Shown here piece by piece: positions 9,501 to 18,461 of a stretch of 24,237 nt of DNA. Every line of letters begins with the position of its first letter. The stretch's first letter is position 1. The stretch comes from Silene noctiflora (Eukaryota > Streptophyta > Magnoliopsida > Caryophyllales > Caryophyllaceae): positions 195,074 to 219,310 of the forward strand of contig VHZZ01000160.1 in the NCBI GenBank assembly GCA_009801015.1, given 5' to 3'. A program made the translations under genes and the position numbers. Under the pieces are notes generated by a model. That model was not told the DNA's origin and ran no database searches. It worked only from the letters and a program-made list of their open reading frames with translations.

Positions 9501-12500
9501 TAGAACTCGTCTTAGCACCTTTCTTAGAAATACACTTCCTTTACCAATCTTTTAACCCTCTTAATGGAGATGTGTCCCAATCTTCGGTGTCGTAGCATGG
9601 ATGAATCCTCATTCATAATACATCTTATTAAACCAGAATAAACATGTGTATCATCTTGCAAACAAAGACGATATACATTATCACCATTACCAATAACTTC
9701 AGAATTTTTGAAAATGTTAAAAACCGAGTATGAAAAGTTAAAAGGAATATCCAAAAGGTAAAGTCTAGAAATTGAAATCAAATTCCTTATGAAATTCGGA
9801 ACATAGTGTCTTTTTTAAACACAAGGAAAACCACTACTAAGAATTAAACTATATGTCCCACCGGCCTCCACATGTGAACCTATCTGGTTGCTTGAATAGA
9901 TAGAACTTTCACTCCCCACTAGTTTCCGCAGGTTTGTCATACTCTAAAGTATTTGAAAGGTATTATGATTAACATTAACCATATTCGATTCAGAGCAAAC
10001 AAACACAAGAAAGTTACCTTTCTTCTTAAGCGAAACCTTGAACTTAACGGAGTCTTTCTTCATGTGTTCCTTCTTTTTACAAAAGAAACATGAAGACTCT
10101 TTATGACTTGCCTAGCTGGAATCTTTCCCTTTCCCTTATCTTTAGTGTGACATTTATACTTCTTTGTACTAGATGATTCTTTATTAGTACTAGTAGTGAG
10201 GTTCACCTTTTCACCCTCTTCTATCAACAATCACTCTTCCTCCTGAACACACATGGTCATAAGCTCATTGAGTTACCATTTATCTTTATGCTTGTTATAG
10301 GAGATCTTAAAAGAGACATTGAATCCCCACTTAAGGTTTTGGAAGTCACTATGTTTGACTCTTTCCTGGTACATTTCATTTTGGGCGCTCTTCTTCCACA
10401 ATATGCCCCTTGTAAGATCTCCTATAATACACATAAAGATAAATGGTTACTCAATGAGCTTATGACCATGCGTGCTCAGAATGAGCTTATGACCATTCGT
10501 GTTCAGGAGGAGCGGAGATTGTTGATGGGAGAGGGTGAAAAGGCGAACCTCACTACTAATACTAATAAAGAATCATCTAGTACAAAGAAGTATAAGGATC
10601 ACACTAAAGATAAGATAAAAGGAAAGATTACAGCCCAGCAAGTCATTAAGAAGGAGTCTTCGTGTTTCTTTTGTAAAAAGAAGGGACACATGAAGAAAGA
10701 CCACGTTAAGTTCAAGGCCGGGCTTAAGAAGAAAGGTAATTTTCTTCCGTTTATTTGCTATGAATCTAATATGATTAGTGTTAATCATAATACATGATGA
10801 ATTGACTCGTACTAGAATCCATGTTTTGAATACTTTAGGGTTTGACAAACCTCCGGAAACTAGTGGGCACTAAAAATTCTATCTATTCAGGCAACGACAT
10901 AGATTCACATGTGGAAGCCGTTAAGGCATACAGTATAATTCTTAGTAGTAGTTATACTTTGTGTTTTGAAAATACTTTTTATGTTCCGAATTTTTTAAGG
11001 AATTTGATTCAATTTTTAGACTTGTATCTTTTTAGTATTCCTTTAATTTTTCACTCTTGTTTTAGCATTTTGAGAAATTTTGAAGTTATTGGTAATGGTT
11101 ATATAATTTATATTGTCTTTGTTTGCAAGATGATACCACTCAAAGTACTATACATGTTAATACTGGGTTGAAAAGATGTATTATGAATAAGGATCTCTCT
11201 ATGTTGACACATCTCCATTGAGAGGGTTAAGAGATTAGTAATGGATGGGGTACTTTCTACTCTAAACTTTACCGATTTTGATACTTGGGCTAGTTGTATT
11301 AAGGGAAAACAAACTAACAAATCTAAGAAAGGTGTTAAGAGGAGATATGACCTATTAGAGATCATACACACGGATATTTGTTGTCCGGTTAGAACGATAA
11401 TGATCCAAAATACTTTAACACCTTTATTGATGACTAGCTATTCATGATATATGCATCTCTACTTACTTTATTTCGTCTACTTCGTTCCAAAGACGAAGCC
11501 TTTGATACATTCAAATTGAGTCTGAAGTACAGAAACAATGTGATAAGCACATTAAGATCGTGACATAGATAGGGGTGGTGAATACTGAGTATCATGGTAG
11601 ATATACCAAGAATGGACAAGCACATGGGTCCATTTGTTAAATTTCTTCTAGAGCATGGGATTGTCCCAATACACTATGCATGGTTCCCGGACTAGAATGG
11701 TGTAGGAGAAAGAAGGAATCGGGCATTACTTGATATCTTGCGTAATATGAGAAGTAATGTTAAACTTCCATTATTTTTGTTGCTTGATGCTCTAAAGAAG
11801 GCTGCATATATATTAAACCGGGTTCCTTCCAAGGCCGTCTCAAAGATGCTTTTTGAGTTATTCAAAGGTTGGAAATCGAGTTTCCAACATATACGCGTTT
11901 GGCGATGCCCATCTGAGGTGAGAATTTACAGCCCACAAGAAAGACTATTTGTTGTGGGTATTTCATTGGTTATGCCGAAAAGTCCAAAGGTTATAGATTC
12001 TATTGTCCGTCTCATAGCACTAGGATCGTGGAATGCATTTTTTGAGAGTGACTTAATCGAGAAGTGATAATATTCGAGAAGTTGAACCGGAAAACTTCTC
12101 TCCTGAGTTTTAACACCCCTGAAGTTCCTAAGTAATTGAACGCGAGACCTCTTGTTAAGCTAGATCAACCCTTATCCGTGGTCGATCACCCTGTAACTAA
12201 ATGGGAAATACACAAGAGTTTGGGTTGTTGACACATGTAAGACCGTTGTATACAATACATGCTCCAAGTTCCGTATGTGTTTGCTAATCCGTGACAGTGC
12301 GTATGCTTACAGTACACTCAGGTTGAAGAGCAAATTGATCGAGACCTGCAGCGTACACACCCAGAATTGAGGTTCTTTTCTGGGGACTCCTCATTGAGCA
12401 ACAAAAATAAGGTATCTGAATTTTGCGCACCCTTATACATTGCCATTTTATATCCTTGAATTCATGTACGCAGTAACAATGTTCTTATTGACAATGCTGT

Positions 12501-14291
12501 CATTATGCATTGAACTTGAATCTTGATTGTATGATATATTCAGGAATCGATGAGAAACATACTTCTTCTGTTTGCGAAGCTCAATCCTACGACTCGTTAT
12601 GTGCAAGGAATGAATGAGGTCCTGTCCCCATTATACTATGTATTTAGTACTGATGCTGATGAGGAAAATGCTGTAAGAAAAACGTCTTTCCTTTCAGCTG
12701 CTGTTGCCTTTTCTTTTTTTCTCTTTGTTTTTCTTTCATGTTCTGTTTTACCAACAAGAAGCCTTTTTTCCCTGCATCCTGAGCGTTACTCAATTTGTAT
12801 CATTAGCAGCTCATTCCAGTCTGACCGTGGCTAATGAGCTGCGACACAATACAAATTCTCATATGAGATGGGTTTATGATAAGACTATCGTGAGTATGTG
12901 ACCACTTAACAAAAATTAAAGTGAAGCCACGTAGATATACTCCGTATCCATTATTTTGTGAAATGGTCTCTTATTAATATTGTGAGAAACCAATCCAATT
13001 CAACGAGTCACCACATCCATATACTCAACCTACTAAAAAATAGAACTAACAAATTACTGCCTCATAATGTGAATCAGTCTGTGTCTTGAGACGGTCTCTT
13101 ACAAGAATTTGTGAATATATATAGTGATTTTATTATCGTCAGTGACCCTTTTAGTTAGTGACCATTTTCATATTGTTAGTGACCATTTTTCAGTGACCCT
13201 TCTTTCATATTACGCATTATATAATGCAGGTCAGTGCAGAAGCAGACAGTTTTGGATGTTTTGTTCGACTCTTAAGTGATTCTGTTGATCACTTTTGCCA
13301 AGAGTTGGACAATCATAGCTCTGTCGGAATCCATTCTACACTCTTTAGGCTCCATGAGATGTTAAAAGCCAACGATGAGGAGCTATGGCGGCATCTTGAA
13401 TTTCATAGCAAGGTAACTCTTCCTGAAACTCTTTAAGGCATGATATTAAACATATGATTTACACGGGGTACGAGCAGTTGCATGCGTGGAGGATTTTCAT
13501 GTTAATTAATGCGCCTATATTGTCCGATATGTTAAGGGCTGGAAAAAAATAAGGCTTATGTGAATAACCGATATAGGGAATATTTATCTTGTATGAAAAG
13601 ACTGATTCATGACATGCTAATTACTGAGATTTGGTGATGTTGGACATCGGTAAATATCCAAAAATATGACTCAGCTAGACTTGAATTTTGGACAGTGGTC
13701 TTTAAGCAAATGAGGATTCAGGGGCATTTTTGAAATATGCTTCTCAAAAACAAGCTGCATTAAACACCTATCATGATTCATGATCTTACTGCAATTTAGT
13801 ACATTGGTTCTGGACCTTTAACGGAGAGATGTAATGGATGCTCTGATTGGTTATCTATATGCATTCATGTTGGAGTGCACCTAACTTATGTCCGCGACTA
13901 TATGTAGCAGGTTAATCCTCAATTCTACGCATTCAGATGGATTACATTACTACTCACTCAAGAATTTCCATTCAATACTGTATTGAGAATATGGGATTCA
14001 CTTTTGAGCTCTCCTTCTGGTGTTCAGGTCTGTATTTATTAAAAAAATCTCAACTCAGTATTTGTTTTGTATTACGGTATGAATTCATCTGGTTCATACT
14101 TTATTTTACAGGACATGCTTCTACGGGTTTGTTGTGCAATGCTACTATGCATAAAGAGAAGATTGCTCAAGGGCGATTTTGCAGCCAACTTGTATCTGTT
14201 ACAGCATTATCCTCAAGTCGACATCGAACACCTTCTCCAGGTAGCTCGCGATATCAATCCTGATTCTTCTACATGTCGTTTGTCACTTTAG
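6435..14291 (+). CDS. TBC-domain Rab GTPase-activating protein (TBC1D13-like)
   Basis: I join nine exons: 6435-6638, 7170-7262, 8310-8414, 8513-8665, 12313-12411, 12544-12672, 13230-13412, 13911-14027 and 14112-14291, giving 420 aa. Every junction is GT-AG and every intron is phase 0. The protein should speed GTP hydrolysis by a Rab GTPase in endomembrane traffic; the Rab partner is unknown. Residues 1-68 are a variable acidic leader. From about residue 80 come RIASTGLP, TTWKLLLGYLPP, HPLCLGEASVWNKFF, the arginine finger I193-x-x-D196-x-x-R199, FFSGDS, the glutamine finger Y237-V-Q239-G, FCQELDN, DEELWRHLE, FYAFRWITLLLTQEF and LRVCCAMLL. The two finger motifs with catalytic R199 and Q239 are present, so activity is expected. 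Order and spacing fit the plant TBC1D13-like group. The start is the first in-frame ATG after a stop at 6408. Intron 4 (8666-12312) holds two copia fragments, yet the exons stay in frame. The N-terminal exon is the least certain part. Confidence 0.9.
9030..10306 (-). mobile_element. Decayed Ty1-copia fragment, minus strand, in TBC intron 4
   Basis: Read on the minus strand from 10306 downwards, the order is a gag C-terminus with a CCHC-like knuckle (SSCFFCKKK-HMKKD), a protease-region remnant (GSHVEAGGTYSLILSS), a gag-pre-integrase box (MLRHRRLGHISIKRVKRLV, about 9610-9540), and integrase core pieces (VRSNKGSEYCGRY, FLLDHGIIAQY, RTLIDMVRSM, LPSFLWVDALKSAA) to about 9060. There is no reverse transcriptase, RNase H or LTR. 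Frameshifts and stops break it, so it cannot move. It is inserted antisense to the TBC gene. The similarity ends near 9030, and the exact edges are not visible. Confidence 0.85.
10303..12110 (+). mobile_element. Decayed Ty1-copia fragment, plus strand, in TBC intron 4
   Basis: A fragment of the same family as its inverted neighbour, in the sense direction. One open stretch to 10797 gives the gag C-terminus: SFLVHFILGALLPQYAP, KISYNTHKDKW, and a knuckle CFFCKKKGHMKKDH in which the last cysteine is histidine. A 27-bp tandem duplication (10453-10479 and 10480-10506) repeats NELMT. Then come a protease-region remnant, a broken gag-pre-integrase box, and integrase pieces (about 11550-11900), ending with the post-integrase linker YFIGYAEKSKGYRFYCPSHS near 11960-12020. 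Many stops and frameshifts are present, and there is no reverse transcriptase or LTR. Confidence 0.85.
12111..12312. other. End of TBC intron 4, unassigned
   Basis: About 200 bases between the last recognisable copia sequence and the exon 5 acceptor (CTTACAG at 12306-12312). Nothing recognisable; it may be further retrotransposon debris. Confidence 0.4.
12903..13140. repeat. MITE-like debris in TBC intron 6
   Basis: The block contains TATACTCCGTATCCATT, GTGAAATGGTCTCTTATTA and TTGAGACGGTCTCTTACAAGAATTTGTG, words that recur as small fold-back repeats elsewhere in the window (4345, 4470, 18976). No complete pair of termini or target duplication was identified. Four AGTGACC words follow at 13141-13198. 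Confidence 0.45.
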
Positions 14292-14515
14292 GATCATTTC
14301 CCTGTAGTAAGATGACTTATTCAAAACAGAACCAACTGAAGTATCTTGTATATAGAAATTAGAACAGCCATAGGCCATAGGAATCCTGGACTTGTTGGAT
14401 AATGCACCCTTGTAAGATAAGAATATGCTTTTATAACTTGAACAAGAGATGCTAGAAACCAACTCTTACCACATAAAGAGCAAGTATTTCTATTTTTTAC
14501 TTTGAAATGCAATGG

Positions 14516-14521
14516 AATAAA
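14516..14521 (+). terminator. Candidate poly(A) signal of the TBC gene
   Basis: AATAAA lies 225 nt after the TAG stop at 14289-14291, within AT-rich DNA. It is the first good hexamer downstream and sits before the transposon at 14762. This is prediction from position only. Confidence 0.4.
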
Positions 14522-14761
14522 GTAAAATGATATCCTAAACCGTCCGTCGACGCGAATCTCTCTTAGAAGTTTGAAAACTACTCAAAGAATCAGCAAGTCT
14601 TACTTGTGATGCTTACAACCTTATGACCTCTCACAAGTTACACCCCGATTTCATTTTTAACGTTATTTCAATTGGACGTGAGACGTCACAAGCAATTTAC
14701 TTATTCTTGTCATTTGAAGACATTTTATTGGGTCCCTCATGTCATGTATGTATACTTTGCG

Positions 14762-15207
14762 TAGACCTGGCAAATCGGGTCAACGGGTTGGGTTCGGGTC
14801 GGGCCAGTTTGGGTCGGATCAGTTCAGGTCTTTCATTGATTTCGGGTTAATTCGGGTCTCCTCGGGTCATTTCGGGTTTCGGGTCTATTTCGGGTTTGTT
14901 CGTCGGATCAGTTTCGGGTATCCGGGTCGGGTTATTTTGGGTCGGGTCATTTTTCGGGTCAATGAATAAGAGAGAAAAAACTATTTTAAATCTTTTCGGT
15001 TCAATTAGAGTTATGTTTTGTCGGGTCATTTTCGGGTTGGGTGGTTTCAGAACCGGTCATTTTCGGGTCGGGTCAAGAGCTCGGGTCATGTTCGGGCCGG
15101 GTCGGGTCTATTCGGGTTTTCGGGTCACATTCGGGTGATGTAGTTCGGGTCTCGGGTCAGCCTTTTCGGGTCGGGTCAATCGGGTCGGGTTGCTTTTGCC
15201 TGGTCTA
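14762..15207 (+). mobile_element. GGGTC-rich hAT-like non-autonomous element, copy 1
   Basis: A 446-bp element opens with TAGACCTGGCAAA and closes with TTTGCCTGGTCTA; these are inverted repeats with one mismatch. The interior is packed with CGGGTC/TCGGGT words around an unrepeated core (ATGAATAAGAGAGAAAAAAC, about 14962-14981). CTTTGCG occurs immediately before the left end (14755-14761) and again 4 nt after the right end (15212-15218), consistent with a blurred 7-8 bp target duplication as made by hAT elements. Glycine/arginine-rich frames across it are by-products of the repeat. No transposase is present. Confidence 0.75.
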
Positions 15208-16518
15208 ATGTCTTTGCGTGGCTGCTAATTATAGTAGCTGGTTTATAATTGCTTTGTTATCATTTCAACTTTTTTTTTTTCTCCTCTTCTTTTGTTAGTG
15301 GAGTCTTTCTTGGAATTGATCATAATAGGAAGACTCAAAGGAGTGAAAGGACTAAAGCCATAGTGATGAAGAACTAATATGTGAAAGTTAAGTTTTAAGA
15401 ACCTCACCAACTTTTTATTAGTTAAGTTAATTCAAGCTCCGATTCTCTGAACCAGTAAACCGATTTAAAATATTTTAATAAATAACTGACCGAAAAACCC
15501 AAAAGAAGTAATCTAAATTCTAAATTACACTCAAAGTACTATAAAACTTAAATCGAATATGAAAGAAATTGACTAGTTAAAAAAAAGTTGTACTCAATAT
15601 ATAAAGGGGAAAAAGGCTTAATAGGTCTCATTTCATATGGCCATTTGACTCTGGCAATACGTGACATTTTTATGGTCAGATGTAACCGTTTAAAGGGTCA
15701 CATGACCATAAAATTGTCTCATATAGCCCGTCTAAAGACTTCAAACGAAAATAACTGTCTAAAATGAGAATTTGTGAAATAGGGTACATATGGCCCCTTG
15801 TGATTGAGAGACAAACTATGAGACAAGTTTGTTTTTATATTGTTTGAAATTTAGCTATGAATATTACATGAAAGTGGACATAACTTGGGATAAATAAACA
15901 TTTTACTCATTTTATATTATGTTTTGAGTTAGAATAGTGCCTCGGTAAAGTTATGGTCCCTCCGTCGTTGGACCATGATTATGAGAACCTAATAAAACGC
16001 TTTGCGGGCCAATTTTAGTCTCACAACTTATAATGATAATACGAAATGATAAAAACTTTTTTTTTACTGTAACTACAAAACATTGGAGCTTTCTCACCTA
16101 CACTAAAGCACTAATAGGTAACTTGACTCTAGCTCAAAGTATCAAATCCCACTTCCACCATTTATCGAGGTCAAAATAAAACATTCCATATTAATCAATC
16201 TTCTTTAATAATTCGCGTTTGTGTAATAAATTGTTTATGTGATAAAACAAATCATAAATTCATATCTAAAATTAATATTCCTCCATTTTTCTATTTTTCA
16301 CATTTACTTTTTAGGGTAAACTTTAATCTCGTAAATATCTTGGTGAATTAAAATTATTAATAATACATAAAACTAAAATATTTACATTATTATCAAACCA
16401 TTTTTTACAAACATTTACTTTTGGAAATTTAGAGACAATTAAAAAGTAAATGGGAAGAAAAGAAAAACTGGAAAGTATTTCTGTTTTAATCTTAAAACGC
16501 ATATACTTATATTAACTA
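15208..16518. other. Intergenic, no gene seen
   Basis: AT-rich, with no credible coding frame. The block 15634-15795 is bounded by CATATGGCC at both ends. It contains a fold-back (TTTATGGTCA at 15668-15677, TGACCATAAA at 15703-15712) and the MITE-type word GTCTAAAATGAGAATTTGTGA, so it may be an old insertion. Confidence 0.5.
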
Positions 16519-16711
16519 CTGTAAGTCTTCCTTGTAACGGGTATATCTGTCGCAAGCTTGTGATGGATCAAATATTACCCATATGGTAAATAGACAAAAA
16601 TCAGAGTGTCTAAGAAGTCACAAATAACTTATCTTTATTTATCCATGTTGAGCCATGTAAATTTTTATTTGGCCATTTATAAACTTATGACGGATAGTGT
16701 CGATCTTTATG
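16519..16711. mobile_element. Mutator-like MITE, 193 bp
   Basis: The element is bounded by the exact 9-bp direct repeat TATTAACTA (16510-16518 and 16712-16720), the duplication size typical of Mutator-type elements. The ends are partly inverted: GGGTATATCTGTCGCAAGC on the left against GACACTATCCGTCATAAG read in reverse on the right. It has no coding capacity. The CTATCCGTCATAAG word links it to the MITEs at 16841 and 18567. Confidence 0.7.
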
Positions 16712-16840
16712 TATTAACTAAGACAGAAAAATCTTAGACTCACGATCCTACGCATATATGTTTGCATAAAAAGTTGATTGGCAGTAATCTCGTGTACATA
16801 AGACATACAGTCAATGAAACACATGACAAATAATAATACA

Positions 16841-17024
16841 AACATGTTTGACGGACATTATCCGTTATAAGCTGAAAACGGATAATATTCTTTTTATAAT
16901 AAGGTAAGTGAAAGAACAAGTGAGAAAGAAATGAAATACCCCATAAATAACACCACTTGCACATTGTAAGAGAGACACTATCTATTTTCAGCTTATGACG
17001 GATAGCGCGTGTTGAGAATTTCTG
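16841..17024. mobile_element. Mutator-like MITE, about 184 bp
   Basis: Long inverted arms are visible: CCGTTATAAGCTGAAAACGG (from about 16862) pairs with a reverse-strand copy ending near 17003 that reads CCGTCATAAGCTGAAAATAG. The direct repeat AATAATAATACA flanks both sides (16829-16840 and 17025-17036). It is longer than 9 bp, probably because the target was an AAT run. The family is the one in PLD intron 1. Confidence 0.75.
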
Positions 17025-17490
17025 AATAATAATACATCTAGAATTCAGGCTTACGCACTTACATACCGACATATAGTTGGAGTGTTATGATTAGTCCACG
17101 TGGACCAATGAAAATCTAATGTGATAAAGTGGGCCATACTAATTTATGTCCACTTAATTGCTGCCATATCTGATAAATATCTGCATTATTTTGGACCAAC
17201 CACGATTCACGTTTCTCTCATTACCATATCCGATCCACTGCATCTCTTTATTTCTTAAGATGATTTGTATAAATGTGTATTGTCTTATTAAAATTCCGAT
17301 AAAACCGTCTTATATAAAATTATCTGAAATACTCAGTAATAGAGTATTTCAAGACTAATACTCAGTAATCGAGTATTTTGAGATTAGTACTATTCAAAAA
17401 TCATAAATTTTGTTATATGGTTGATTTTGTTAGTATTAAAAAATCCGATAAGATATCTCTCACATAAATGATGATTAGTTTTCAAAATAA
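17025..17490. other. Intergenic with a short tandem duplication
   Basis: No gene was seen. A 29-bp unit starting AATACTCAGTAAT is repeated at 17328-17356 and 17357-17385 with four differences. The rest is AT-rich without features I can name. Confidence 0.5.
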
Positions 17491-17803
17491 GGGCTTGTTT
17501 GGTTGCCCTTGAAATAACATGGAAGCAGAAATTTTCATGAATTACAAGAAATGGAGTTGTTTGGTTGCCCTTTTTTTTTGTAAAAATGGGGGAATTGCAA
17601 TTTCCCATGGAAGTGATTTCCTACAAGAATGTAGGAAGTTCGTTACCAACACCCCCTTGGTGGATTGAACTTCCCATGAAAGTGAATTCCCATATTGGCA
17701 AACAAACAACCTTAGCAAATTCCTATGAATAGATGAGGGAGTTTATTTCCCATGAATTCGTATTTCATGTGATGTTCTAATTCCCGTATCAACCAAAGAC
17801 CCC
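17491..17803. mobile_element. Tourist-like (PIF/Harbinger) MITE, 313 bp
   Basis: The element starts GGGCTTGTTTGGTTG and ends CAACCAAAGACCC, giving imperfect inverted ends of the Tourist type. It is flanked by TAA on both sides (17488-17490 and 17804-17806), the usual PIF/Harbinger target duplication. The interior has imperfect TTCCCATGAA/GAATTC repeats and no coding frame. It lies about 275 bp upstream of the PLD TATA box. Confidence 0.65.
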
Positions 17804-18077
17804 TAAGATGATTAACTAGATGTGATAATTTGGGCATTAACTTGAGATGTACTTAAGTTTGAAGATCATACATGATTATTAATATCAGTAGTTATCCAAA
17901 AAATAAGTTTACTATAACACGAATAAAACTTAATCATTTTCCGTAAATTAAATTAAACCGTAGACGTACCACGTAACTTGACAAAGACTTTTAAGACAAC
18001 TCTATTAGCATTAATATTCTTCATTTCCTTCCTTACTTTGTTAGTCCCTACATTAAACTAAACTAATCCTTCATCTT
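17804..18077. promoter_or_regulatory. PLD alpha upstream region
   Basis: About 270 bp of AT-rich DNA lie between the Tourist-like element and the TATA box. It probably holds the proximal promoter of the PLD gene. I see no regulatory element I can name with confidence. Confidence 0.35.
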
Positions 18078-18087
18078 TATATAAATA
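18078..18087 (+). promoter_or_regulatory. TATA box of the PLD alpha gene
   Basis: TATATAAATA sits in CTTTATATAAATATAAATGC, the best plant TATA match upstream of the gene. A start site about 30 nt downstream (near 18110-18120) would give a leader of about 100 nt before the inferred leader intron. Confidence 0.55.
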
Positions 18088-18209
18088 TAAATGCATACTT
18101 TTCATGCAACTTGGACTTCATTATTAATCTTCTAGATCACTTTTTAAAGGTATATTTTCATATAATTCTATAGTTCATCCAACTTTGCTTTTCTCTTCAC
18201 TTGTTTCAG

Positions 18210-18451
18210 GTAATTAACATAAGATTTTCATGCTTTATCACAAGTTTAGATCATGTAGGTTTTACTTAGTTGCATTCCGTCCCAGTTATTTGTTTATCTT
18301 TAATATTCACTCGGTAAGTGGGTAGAGTATTAATCAAGCGTAAACAAAGGATTGAGACGGATCAGACTGGAGTATGTGTTATAACTTATATATTTTGTTT
18401 CAAAAAATTATTTGGAAATTCTGTAACATTATCTCTTTGATTTCTTTGAAG
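18210..18451 (+). other. Inferred 5' leader intron of PLD alpha
   Basis: TTTCAG|GTAATT at 18209/18210 is a good donor and TTCTTTGAAG at 18451 a usable acceptor, 10 nt before the ATG. An intron in the 5' leader is known in several plant PLD alpha genes. The boundaries are predicted from sequence only. Confidence 0.45.
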
Positions 18452-18461
18452 ATAAATCTAT

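Noticed and set aside
8982..12110. A third independent gene or a working copia element between the TBC exons
   Set aside because: The copia-like frames are broken by stops and lack reverse transcriptase, RNase H and LTRs.
6435..14291. TBC gene as a pseudogene because of the retrotransposon sequence within it
   Set aside because: All nine exons keep frame and splice sites, and both catalytic finger motifs are intact; the copia pieces are confined to an intron.
14739..15138. Glycine/arginine/phenylalanine-rich frames (GRVIFGLGGF and similar), and matching frames at 22614-22905
   Set aside because: These are translations of the GGGTC repeat in a transposon; the same pattern appears in any frame of such repeats.
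14762..15207. Possible interstitial telomere repeat
   Set aside because: The unit is CGGGTC/TCGGGT, not the plant telomere TTTAGGG, and the block has transposon termini.
16740..17072. 110-residue minus-strand frame
   Set aside because: It runs through a MITE with inverted arms and its flanks; there is no recognisable domain.
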